Shown here: piece after piece, positions 23,697 through 31,407 of the stretch
How positions within the stretch are numbered: the first letter of the stretch is position 1
How the letters are laid out: each line of letters starts with the position of its first letter
From: Nannocystis sp.
GTDB lineage: Bacteria; Myxococcota_A; Polyangia; Nannocystales; Nannocystaceae
Reading direction: 5' to 3'
Assembly: GCA_016712315.1 (NCBI GenBank)
Contig: JADJRG010000031.1
Location: forward strand, 124,001 to 188,000
Length of the DNA: 64,000 bases
The notes under the pieces: model-generated
Databases searched by the model: none
Seen by the model: only the letters and a program-made list of their open reading frames with translations
Told to the model about the DNA's origin: nothing
Translations under genes and position numbers: made by a program

Positions 23697-24976
23697 GCAC
23701 GATGACTACGCCGGACTTGACCGCGAACACCGCGGGGATCATCACGCCGAACCCGTTCTGGTTGGCCTCTGCGCCGCCGACGAACTCGGGCGCGCAGATC
23801 ATGCGAGCCTTCGACGCGGGCTGGGGCGGCGCGGTGTGGAAGACGCTGGGGCAGCCGATCCAGAACGTGTCGAGCCGCTTCGGCGGCCTGCACCACCGGA
23901 GCAGCCGGGCGATCGGTTTTAATAACATCGAGCTGATCACGGACCGGCCGCTCGACGTGAACTTCCGCGAGATCGCGGAGGTGAAGCGCCGCTACCCGAA
24001 GCACGGGGTGATCGTGTCGCTGATGGTCGAGACGCGCGAGGAGTGGCGCGAGATCATCAAACGAGCGATCGACGCGGGCGCCGACGGGCTCGAGCTGAAC
24101 TTCGGCTGCCCGCACGGCATGTGCGAGCGCGGCATGGGCTCGGCGGTCGGCCAAGAGCCGGCGCTGAACGAGCGGATCACCTCGTGGGCGGCGGAGTTCT
24201 CGACGGTGCCGGTGCTGGTGAAGCTGACGCCGAACGTCGATGACATCGTGCCGAACGGGCTGGCGGCGAAGGCGGGCGGGGCCGACGGGGTGTCGCTGAT
24301 CAACACGATCAAGAGCGTGATCGGGGTCGACATCGACCGCTTCGTGATCGAGCCGCGGGTCGGCGGCTCGTCGACGAACGGCGGCTACTGCGGGCCGGCG
24401 GTGAAGCCGATCGCGCTGCATATGGTCGCGGCGCTGGCCCGTGAGCCGGCCTTCGGGCTGCCGATCAGCGGGATCGGCGGGATCGCGAGCTGGCGCGACG
24501 CGGTGGAGTTCCTGCTGCTCGGCTGCGACAGCGTGCAGGTGTGCACCGAGGTGATGCTGCGCGGCTATCGCGTGGTCGAGGACATGATCGAGGGGCTGCG
24601 CGAGTACATGCGCGCGCACAGCTTCGCCCGCCTCAGCGACATGGTCGGCAAGGCGGTGCCGAGCTTCCGCGAGTGGGGGGAGCTCGACATGAACTTTGAG
24701 ACAGTCGCGAAGATCGACCCGGCCACGTGCATCGGCTGCCAAGCGTGCGTGGTCGCCTGCAATGACGGCGCGCACCAGTGCATTCATCCGGCGCAGGGAT
24801 CGCGGGTGCCGCGGGTAGACGAGTCGGAGTGCGTGGGCTGCAACCTCTGCCAGATCGTCTGCCCGGTGCCGGGTTGCATCACGATGGCGCCGGTCGATAA
24901 CGGCTTCGCGCCGGCGAGCTGGAACGACTTCATCGCGGGTGAGGGGCTGCTGCGCCCGAAGAAGGGCGCGCACTGA
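23693..24976 (+). CDS. preA: Dihydropyrimidine dehydrogenase, PreA (FMN, pyrimidine-binding) subunit
   Basis: Reduces uracil and thymine to the 5,6-dihydro forms using electrons from PreT. 427 residues from GTG 23693, which overlaps the preT stop and has the strong Shine-Dalgarno GAGGAGGAG (23677-23685) seven bases upstream. TIM-barrel dihydroorotate-dehydrogenase-like motifs: NPFWLASAPPTNSGAQI, GADGLELNFGCPHGM, GGYCGPAVKPIAL and PISGIGGIASWRDAVEFLL. The C-terminus has two 4Fe-4S motifs, CIGCQACVVAC and CVGCNLCQIVCP. In the loop GMGSAVGQEP a Val occupies the position where, from memory, the mammalian enzyme has its catalytic Cys; bacterial PreA may differ in the same way. Confidence 0.93.
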   Translation: MSTMTTPDLTANTAGIITPNPFWLASAPPTNSGAQIMRAFDAGWGGAVWKTLGQPIQNVSSRFGGLHHRSSRAIGFNNIELITDRPLDVNFREIAEVKRRYPKHGVIVSLMVETREEWREIIKRAIDAGADGLELNFGCPHGMCERGMGSAVGQEPALNERITSWAAEFSTVPVLVKLTPNVDDIVPNGLAAKAGGADGVSLINTIKSVIGVDIDRFVIEPRVGGSSTNGGYCGPAVKPIALHMVAALAREPAFGLPISGIGGIASWRDAVEFLLLGCDSVQVCTEVMLRGYRVVEDMIEGLREYMRAHSFARLSDMVGKAVPSFREWGELDMNFETVAKIDPATCIGCQACVVACNDGAHQCIHPAQGSRVPRVDESECVGCNLCQIVCPVPGCITMAPVDNGFAPASWNDFIAGEGLLRPKKGAH

Positions 24977-25034
24977 GGCGTAAGTTTTGCGCGCGTCGCG
25001 GTCGCGCGGCGGCAACTCTTCCGCTGGTCCGCGC

Positions 25035-25070
25035 AGGAGCGCTCATGGTGAATTCGCCATGAGGGCTCTT
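25035..25070. promoter_or_regulatory. Long near-perfect palindrome between preA and the globin-coupled kinase gene
   Basis: The core CTCATGG-TGAATTCG-CCATGAG (25042-25063) is symmetric except for one T/G pair, and the symmetry extends outward (AGC...GCT at 25038-25040 and 25065-25067), giving 13 of 15 matched pairs over 30 bases and further weak pairing to 25035/25070. It lies 58 bases after the preA stop and about 45 bases before the kinase start. As DNA it could be a two-fold operator; as RNA it makes a strong hairpin. No U-run follows, so a plain intrinsic terminator is unlikely. Confidence 0.5.
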
Positions 25071-25114
25071 CGTCGGCTTCATTGAGGCGCCTCTGTGGTA
25101 TGGGGGCGGACGGC

Positions 25115-26278
25115 ATGGGTGCACCTCCAGAGAACGTCTTGCAGGCGCTGCTTAGCTACATTCAATTCACGGACGAGGACGCTGAACTGCTGAAGCGAAT
25201 GGGGCCCGAGGTCCGCCGCTTCTTCCCGCGCGTGGTCGAGCGCTTCTACGAGGCGATCTACCGGACACCGGAGGCGCTGAAGGTGTTCACGGGCGGCGCG
25301 GCGCAGATCGAGCGGCAGCGCGACCGGCTGAGCGCGTGGCTCGAGGGGCTGATCGGCGGGGTCTATGACGACGTGTACCTCGAGCGGCGCGCGCGGATCG
25401 GCCGCACGCACGTCAAGCACGAGCTCGATCAGCGCTGGATGTTCGCGGCGATGAACATCGTCCGCCGCGAGCTGCACGCCGCGCTCACTGAGATCGGCTG
25501 GCCGGAGGACGAGCGCACGCGCGGGCACACCGCGATCGACAAGATCTGTGACGTGGAGCTGGCGATGATGCTGGAGACCTACCGTGAGGACTACACCTCG
25601 CGGGTGCAGATGAACGAGCGCCTGGCGACGCTGGGCCAGATCGCGGCGTCGATCGGCCACGAGCTGCGCAACCCGCTGGCGGTGATCCAGACCTCGTTGC
25701 AGCTGCTCGGCCGGCGCGTCGACGACGAGCGGGCGAAGCGGCACGTCAAGAAGATCGGCGATCAGATCGGGCTCTGTAACGCGATCATCACCGATCTCTT
25801 GGAGCTCGCGCGCGATCGCCCGCCAGAGCGCCACAGGCTCGATCTGGTGGACCTCGTGCGCGCGACGCTGCCCGAGGTCCCGCGCTCGGAGGGCGTGACG
25901 ATCACGGGGCGGCTGCCGTCGGAGATGGTCGCGGTGCTGGTTGACTCGAGCCAGATCCGGCAGATCATCGTCAACTTGGTGCTCAACGCGGTGCAAGCGG
26001 TGGGACCGACCGGGGAGGTGACGGTGACCGTACGAGCGCTAGAGGACGGGCGCGGCGAGCTGCGGGTCGAGGATAACGGCCCCGGCTTGCCTACCGACGT
26101 GGTGCGGCGCTTGTTTGAGCCGCTGTTCACGACCCGCTCCGCAGGCACAGGGCTCGGCTTGGCGCTGTGTCGGCGGATCACAGAGAAGCATGGCGGCGAG
26201 ATCTCGGGCGGTAATCGCTCCGAGGGCGGCGCTTGTTTTGTTGTCACCCTGCCGCCCGCCGATCGGAGCGCCTCGTGA
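25115..26278 (+). CDS. Globin-coupled sensor histidine kinase
   Basis: 387 residues from ATG 25115 (ATG 25100 is the alternative; GGGGGCGG lies five bases upstream of 25115). Residues 1-160 form a globin-coupled sensor/protoglobin domain: LLSYIQFTDEDAELLKRMGP, VERFYEAIYRTPEALKVF and RIGRTHVKHELDQRW, where His99 fits the haem-proximal histidine; haem would bind O2, NO or CO. HisKA follows with H182 in IGHELRNPLAVIQT, then HATPase_c with NLVLNAVQAV, VEDNGPGLP and GTGLGLALCRRI. No membrane segment, so a cytosolic sensor. It overlaps the double-receiver gene (GTGA) and lies downstream of preTA, so it may sense respiratory state for pyrimidine catabolism (inference). Confidence 0.87.
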   Translation: MGAPPENVLQALLSYIQFTDEDAELLKRMGPEVRRFFPRVVERFYEAIYRTPEALKVFTGGAAQIERQRDRLSAWLEGLIGGVYDDVYLERRARIGRTHVKHELDQRWMFAAMNIVRRELHAALTEIGWPEDERTRGHTAIDKICDVELAMMLETYREDYTSRVQMNERLATLGQIAASIGHELRNPLAVIQTSLQLLGRRVDDERAKRHVKKIGDQIGLCNAIITDLLELARDRPPERHRLDLVDLVRATLPEVPRSEGVTITGRLPSEMVAVLVDSSQIRQIIVNLVLNAVQAVGPTGEVTVTVRALEDGRGELRVEDNGPGLPTDVVRRLFEPLFTTRSAGTGLGLALCRRITEKHGGEISGGNRSEGGACFVVTLPPADRSAS

Positions 26279-27003
26279 GCCCTCGAGTCCTAGTCGTCGA
26301 TGATAACCATGAGCTCGCGGACAACCTCTCAGAGCTGCTGCAGGACGAGGGGTACGCGACCCTCACCGCCTATAGCGCCGAGCGAGCGCTCGAGCTCGCG
26401 GCGAAGGAGCAATTTGACATCGTGCTCACCGACATCCGCATGCCGGGCATGAACGGCGTCGAGCTGGTGAAGCGGCTGAGCGCGATCAACGAGCGGGCGA
26501 TCTTCCTGTTGATGACCGCGTACTCGACCGACGCCATGCTCGGCGAGGCGCTGCGCGCGGGGGTGCGGGCGATCTTGAGCAAGCCGGTGGATCTGCGCGA
26601 GCTGCTGACCCGGCTCCCGCACGGGGTCGTGAAGGTGCTGGTGATCGAGGACGACGCGCAGCTCGCGGAGCTGCTCTGCGAGGCGCTGAGCCGCCACGGC
26701 TATGACGTCGACTCCGCGCTGAGCTGCGGTCAGGCGCGCCAGAAGATCGCCGCGTCGCCCCCCGACGTGGTGGTGCTCGACGTGTTCTTGCCCGACGGCA
26801 ACGGGGCGACGCTCGCCGCTGAGATCACGGGATCGGGGACGATCCCGGTGGTGCTTATGACCGGCTATGACGCCGATGGGGCGGCCTCGTTGGTGCAGTC
26901 GCTGCCGTCGAGCTCGTCGCGTTTCCTCGCGAAGCCCTTCCATACGGACTCCCTGCTGACGGCGCTGCGCGAGCTGGTCGCCGGCCGTGAGGCGAGCGCC
27001 TAA
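26275..27003 (+). CDS. Two-receiver response regulator without output domain
   Basis: 242 residues from GTG 26275, overlapping the kinase stop. Two complete CheY-like receiver domains in tandem: REC1 with VLVVDDN, phospho-acceptor D53 in IVLTDIRMPGMNG, T in LLMTAYS and K in ILSKPVD; REC2 with VLVIEDD, D169 in VVVLDVFLPDGNG, T in VLMTGYD and K in FLAKPFH. No DNA-binding or enzymatic output is present, so it probably acts as a phosphorelay intermediate or adaptor between the globin-coupled kinase and the next receiver-kinase protein. Three bases separate it from that gene. Confidence 0.9.
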   Translation: MSPRVLVVDDNHELADNLSELLQDEGYATLTAYSAERALELAAKEQFDIVLTDIRMPGMNGVELVKRLSAINERAIFLLMTAYSTDAMLGEALRAGVRAILSKPVDLRELLTRLPHGVVKVLVIEDDAQLAELLCEALSRHGYDVDSALSCGQARQKIAASPPDVVVLDVFLPDGNGATLAAEITGSGTIPVVLMTGYDADGAASLVQSLPSSSSRFLAKPFHTDSLLTALRELVAGREASA

Positions 27004-27006
27004 GCC

Positions 27007-28482
27007 GTGCGAAGCCCGCGGGTCCTGCTGGTCGAGGATAACCTCGCGCTCGCCGAGAACGTCGCCGAGATCCTCGAGGAGGAGGGGATCTCGGTGGTGC
27101 AGGCGGCCAACGGCGAGCGGGCGCTGGCGAAGGCGTCAGGGGTGCGGGTCGATCTCGCGATCATCGACGTCCGCCTCCCTGACATGAGCGGGCTGCAGCT
27201 GCTGAGCGAGCTGCGGCGGGTGCTCGGCGACGCGGAGTACATCGTCGTCACCGGCAACGCGACCCTGGATACGGCGATCGCGGCGGTGCGCGAGGGGGTC
27301 TTCGCGTACGTGCAGAAGCCCTTCGACCCCTTCGACTTGGTGGCGCTGGCGCGGCGGGCGCTGGCGCAGGTCGATCTGCGGCGCGAACGCAGCCGCCTCG
27401 CCCACGAGCTGGAGCGCAGCGAGAAGCTGCACCGCGGGGTCTTCGAGGCGGTGGAGTCGGTGATCATCGGGCTCGATCATCAGGGCCAGATCCAGATGTG
27501 GAGCCGCTACGCGAGCGCGTCGCTCGGCTACGAGGCGAGCGAGGTGATGGGCGCGCGGATCCTCGAGCTTCTGACCCCCTCCGGCTCGCGCGCTGGCTTT
27601 CAGGACTGGATCGCGCGCGCGTGGGGTGAGCGGGTCGAGGAGCTGCAGATCGCGCTGCAGGGGCAGGACGGCGAGCGGACGATCCGCTTCGTCCAGGCCT
27701 CGGTGATCGTCAACGGCTCGACGCTGCTGCTGCTGGTCGGTCAAGACGTGACGGATCGACTGGCGCTGGAGAAGCGGGCGGCGGACGCGGAGGCGATGGC
27801 GTCGCTCGCGACCTTGACGGCCGGCCTGGCGCACGAGATCCGCAACCCGCTGAACGCGGCGATCTTGCAGCTCGAGCTCTTGTCGAGGATCTCGTCGCGC
27901 CTCGAGGAGACGCGCGCGCGCGAGCGGATCGGCGAGAGCGTCAAGCTGGTGCAGACCGAGATCAAGCGGCTCTCCAAGCTGCTCGAGGAGTTCCTCAGCT
28001 TGGCGCGGCCCCGATCGTTTGAGGTCTACCCGATCGACGTCGGCGCGGTGCTGGACCACGTGGTGAGCATGCAGGCGCCGGTGGCTGAGGCGGCGGGGGT
28101 GACAGTGGCCGCGCGGACGACGGAGCTGCCGCGGATCTACGGCGATCAGTCGAAGCTGATGCAGGTGTTCGTCAACCTGCTAGTGAACGCGATCGACGCG
28201 CTGCGCGAGGGCGGGCGCGGGTCGATCACGATCGACGCGGCGCCCGATGAGGCCGGGTCCATGCTGCTGGTTCGAGTCGCGGATGACGGCCCCGGGGTGC
28301 CCGCCGAGGTGGCGCCGCAGCTCTTTCGCCCGTTCTTCTCGACGAAGGCGCAAGGCACCGGGCTGGGCTTGGCGATCGTCAAGCGGATCGTCGATCTGCA
28401 CGGCGGCACGATCGCGGTGCGGCCGCGCGACGGCGGCGGCACCGTGGTCGAGGTGGGGCTGAGGATCGCCGCCGAGGACTAA
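27007..28482 (+). CDS. Receiver-PAS-histidine kinase
   Basis: 491 residues from GTG 27007. Domains in order: N-terminal receiver (1-120; VLLVEDN, D54 in AIIDVRLPDMSG, T in VVTGNAT, K in YVQKPFD), a connecting coiled coil (~120-145), a PAS domain (~145-255; GVFEAVESVIIGLDHQGQI, ASASLGYEASEVMG), HisKA with H276 in GLAHEIRNPLNAAILQ, and HATPase_c with NLLVNAIDALREGG, VADDGPGVP and GTGLGLAIVKRIV. Receiver-first kinases are typically activated by an upstream kinase, here plausibly the globin-coupled kinase through the double receiver. The cognate transcription factor is not in the window. The stop codon overlaps that of the convergent aminotransferase by four bases. Confidence 0.9.
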   Translation: MRSPRVLLVEDNLALAENVAEILEEEGISVVQAANGERALAKASGVRVDLAIIDVRLPDMSGLQLLSELRRVLGDAEYIVVTGNATLDTAIAAVREGVFAYVQKPFDPFDLVALARRALAQVDLRRERSRLAHELERSEKLHRGVFEAVESVIIGLDHQGQIQMWSRYASASLGYEASEVMGARILELLTPSGSRAGFQDWIARAWGERVEELQIALQGQDGERTIRFVQASVIVNGSTLLLLVGQDVTDRLALEKRAADAEAMASLATLTAGLAHEIRNPLNAAILQLELLSRISSRLEETRARERIGESVKLVQTEIKRLSKLLEEFLSLARPRSFEVYPIDVGAVLDHVVSMQAPVAEAAGVTVAARTTELPRIYGDQSKLMQVFVNLLVNAIDALREGGRGSITIDAAPDEAGSMLLVRVADDGPGVPAEVAPQLFRPFFSTKAQGTGLGLAIVKRIVDLHGGTIAVRPRDGGGTVVEVGLRIAAED

Positions 28483-29804
28483 CCTTCGTAGGCGGCGTCG
28501 GTGATCTGTAGGCCGCGGTCGATGATCGCAAAACCCTCCATGAGCTGCTCTTCAGTGATGCAGAGCGGGGGGTTGCACATAAAATTGTTCCAACGGACGA
28601 AGGTGAAGAGCCCCTCGGCGCGGAAGAACTTGGCGAGCTGGTTCATCGCCGGGTGGCTGCCGTTGTAGGGGGCGAGGGGAGTGCCCTTGGCGTCCCTGCG
28701 CAGCTCCATGATGCCGAAGAGGCCGAGGGCGCGGTGATCGCCGACGGACGGGTGGATCGCGGCGAGGCGGGCCATCTCGGCGCGCATCACCGGTTGGAGG
28801 CGGGCGGCGTTCTCGATCATGCCCTCGCCCTGCATGACCTCGATGACGGCGATCGCGGCGGCGCAGGCGAGCGGGTGGCTGTTGTAGGTGAGGCCGCCCC
28901 AGTACATGTGGTCCTGGAAGTAGGCGGCGATCTTGTCCGAGATCCCGACCGCGCCGAGGGGCAGGTACGAGGAGGTGAGGCCCTTGGCCATGGAGAAGAG
29001 ATCAGGGGTGACGCCGTAGTGCTCGAAGCCGAACATCTTGCCGGTGCGCCCGAAGCCGCACATCACCTCGTCGCAAATTAAGAGGATGCCGTGGCGATCG
29101 AGGAGGCGGCGCAGGCCGAGCAGCCAGCCCTCGGGCGGCGGCAGGATCCCGTTGGTGCCGATGACGGTCTCGACGATCATGGCGGCGATCGTCTGCGGGC
29201 CCTCGTAGGCGATCAGCTCCTCGAGGTAGCGGAGGTGGTTCTCGGTGCGCTCCGCGTCGGTGTCGCCGAAGCTGTAGTTGTAGGGGATCGGATCCATGAC
29301 GCGGATGATCCCGGGGGTGCCCGGCTCGTTGGCCCAGCGCCGCGGATCGCCGGTGAGCTGCATCGTCAGGTTGGTGCCGCCGTGGTAGGAGCGGTAGCGG
29401 CTGAGGATCTTCTGCCGGCCGGTGAAGAGGCGGGCCATGCGGATCGCGTTCTCGTTGGCCTCCGCGCCGCCGAGGGTGAAGAAGAAGGTGTTGATGTCCG
29501 GCGGGGTGATCTCGGCGAGAAGGGCGCCGAGGCGGGCGCGCGGCTCGGTGGCGGTGCCGGGGTAGACGAAGATCGGGTAGTCGTCCAAGGCGCGCTTGAT
29601 CGCCTCGACCACGCGCGGGTGGGCGTGGCCGATGTTGACGCTCATGAGCTGGCTGTTGAAGTCGAGGATCCGCTGGCCGTCGGGGGTGTAGAGGTAGACG
29701 CCCTCGGCGCGGGCGATCGGCAGGGGATCGACGGCGCCCGTCTGCGACCAGGCGTAGAGGGTGTGCCGCTTGCACAGTTCGATCATCGTCTCGCTGTCCA
29801 TCAT
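28479..29804 (-). CDS. Class III aminotransferase (beta-alanine / beta-aminoisobutyrate transaminase candidate)
   Basis: 441 residues, PLP-dependent class III fold. Markers: substrate loop LDFNSQLMSVNIGHAHPRVV, cofactor phosphate loop LGGAEANENAIRMAR, D245 in LLICDEVMCGFGRTG, and Schiff-base Lys K274 in LFSMAKGLTSSYLPLG. The family includes beta-alanine:pyruvate and taurine transaminases; the locus (beta-ureidopropionase, dihydropyrimidinase and CoA-acylating semialdehyde dehydrogenase on the same strand) makes beta-alanine or beta-aminoisobutyrate the most likely donor, giving (methyl)malonate semialdehyde. Starts 13 bases after the dehydrogenase gene with the Shine-Dalgarno AGGAGG just upstream; the second ATG (29801) has the better spacing. 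Exact substrate is inference. Confidence 0.88.
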   Translation of the reverse strand: MMDSETMIELCKRHTLYAWSQTGAVDPLPIARAEGVYLYTPDGQRILDFNSQLMSVNIGHAHPRVVEAIKRALDDYPIFVYPGTATEPRARLGALLAEITPPDINTFFFTLGGAEANENAIRMARLFTGRQKILSRYRSYHGGTNLTMQLTGDPRRWANEPGTPGIIRVMDPIPYNYSFGDTDAERTENHLRYLEELIAYEGPQTIAAMIVETVIGTNGILPPPEGWLLGLRRLLDRHGILLICDEVMCGFGRTGKMFGFEHYGVTPDLFSMAKGLTSSYLPLGAVGISDKIAAYFQDHMYWGGLTYNSHPLACAAAIAVIEVMQGEGMIENAARLQPVMRAEMARLAAIHPSVGDHRALGLFGIMELRRDAKGTPLAPYNGSHPAMNQLAKFFRAEGLFTFVRWNNFMCNPPLCITEEQLMEGFAIIDRGLQITDAAYEG

Positions 29805-29817
29805 CGCCTCCTGTCCG

Positions 29818-31320
29818 TTAGGACATCCATGTCATGTCGCGCTGCTGCGCCCAGCGGCTGGTGACCTTGCGCGGGCGGGTCCAGAAGCGGTAGCCGTCCC
29901 AGCCGGTGAGGTCGCCGACGCCGAACTTGCTGTCGTTCCAGCCGCCGAAGGCGAAGGGCTCGCGCGGCACCGGCACGCCGACGTTGACGCCGCACATGCC
30001 GGCCTCGAAGCGCTCGAGGCAGTAGCGGGCGGTGGCGCCGCTCTGGGTGAAGATCGCGGCGGCGTTGCCGTAGGGGCTCTGGTTCTCGATCGCGAGCGCC
30101 TCGTCGAGGGTGCGCACGCGGATGATGCTGAGCACCGGGCCGAAGATCTCCTCGCAGCCGGCGGGCATGTCCGGGGTGACGTGGTCGAGCAGGGTAGGGC
30201 CGAACCAGTAGCCAGGCTCGCCGTCGACGGCGGCGCCGCGGCCGTCGACGAGCACCTTGGCGCCGCGAGCCTCGGCCTCGCCGATGTAGCGGGTGATCCG
30301 CTCGACGGCGGCGCGGCTGATCACGGGGCCCATGTCGAGGCCGAGGCGGATCTTGCGGGTGATCGCGACGGTGGCGTCGATGATCGGCTGGACGTCGCCG
30401 ACGGCGATCATCACGGAGGCGGCCATGCAGCGCTGGCCGGCGCAGCCGAAGGCGGAGGCGGCGAGGGTGGTGGCGGTGAGCTCGAGATCAGCGTCAGGGA
30501 CGACGAGGAGGTGGTTCTTGGCGCCGCCGAGGCAGAGCATCGACTTGCCGAGCGCGCTGCCGCGGGCGTAGAGCAGGCGAGCGACGCGGGTGGAGCCGAC
30601 GAAGCCGACGGCCTTGATCGCGGGGTGATCGACGATGCCCTCGACGGCCGCCTGGGCGCCGTGGACGACGTTGAAGACGCCGGGCGGCAGGCCGGCCTCG
30701 TCGAGCAGGCTGGCGAGCTTCATCGAGCCGTAGGGGACGCGCTCGGAGGGCTTGAGGATGAAGGTGTTCCCGGCGACGAGCGCCTGCGGGATCATCCAGA
30801 GCGGGACCATGAAGGGGAAGTTGAAGGGGGTGATCCCGGCGACCACGCCGAGGGGCTCGTAGCTGAGCTCGCACTTGATCCCGCGGCTGACGTCGAGGCC
30901 TGACCCCGCGGCCATGTTGGGGATCGAGGCGCCGAACTCGAGGCACTCGACGCCCTTGAGCACGCTGCCCTTGCCCTCCTCGAAGGTCTTGCCGTTCTCG
31001 TGGGCGACCAACCACCCGAGCTCGTCGAGGTCGCGCTCGATCAGCGCCTTGAGGCGGTAGAGCACCTGCGCGCGCTCCTTGAGCGGGGTGTCCCTCCAGC
31101 CAGGTAGGGCGGCGCGGGCGGCGGCAGCCGCGGCCTCGACGTCGGCGGCGCCGGAGAGGGGGACGAGGCCGAGCGCGCGGTCGTGGCGCGGGTTGTGGAC
31201 CGGCTGGCTGCGGCCGGTGCTGGCGTCCTGCCAGCGGCCGCCGATCCAGTTCTTGCAGTCGACGTACTGGTGGAAGGCGTTGCTACGGGCAGGGAAGGGC
31301 GGGAAGGGGGGAGAAGACAA
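29818..31320 (-). CDS. mmsA: CoA-acylating (methyl)malonate-semialdehyde dehydrogenase
   Basis: Oxidatively decarboxylates malonate or methylmalonate semialdehyde to acetyl- or propionyl-CoA with NAD+ and CoA. 500 residues, normal for the family. Catalytic Cys298 in FGCAGQRCMA, Asn167 in TPFNFP, and N269 in LGGAKNH, which replaces the general-base Glu of hydrolytic aldehyde dehydrogenases and marks CoA-acylating members. C-terminal GMCGVNVGVPVPREPFAFGG is typical of MmsA. The start is TTG 31320 with Shine-Dalgarno GGAGG (31329-31333) eight bases upstream. Sits between dihydropyrimidinase and the aminotransferase genes, matching the last step of reductive pyrimidine breakdown. Confidence 0.93.
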   Translation of the reverse strand: MSSPPFPPFPARSNAFHQYVDCKNWIGGRWQDASTGRSQPVHNPRHDRALGLVPLSGAADVEAAAAAARAALPGWRDTPLKERAQVLYRLKALIERDLDELGWLVAHENGKTFEEGKGSVLKGVECLEFGASIPNMAAGSGLDVSRGIKCELSYEPLGVVAGITPFNFPFMVPLWMIPQALVAGNTFILKPSERVPYGSMKLASLLDEAGLPPGVFNVVHGAQAAVEGIVDHPAIKAVGFVGSTRVARLLYARGSALGKSMLCLGGAKNHLLVVPDADLELTATTLAASAFGCAGQRCMAASVMIAVGDVQPIIDATVAITRKIRLGLDMGPVISRAAVERITRYIGEAEARGAKVLVDGRGAAVDGEPGYWFGPTLLDHVTPDMPAGCEEIFGPVLSIIRVRTLDEALAIENQSPYGNAAAIFTQSGATARYCLERFEAGMCGVNVGVPVPREPFAFGGWNDSKFGVGDLTGWDGYRFWTRPRKVTSRWAQQRDMTWMS

Positions 31321-31407
31321 GCGCAGGGCCTCCGAAGGGCTCGGTGATACCGCGATTCGCCGGCGCTGACGAGGCGGCGGGTTCGTCGAATTTGCGCCGA
31401 TGGGCGG

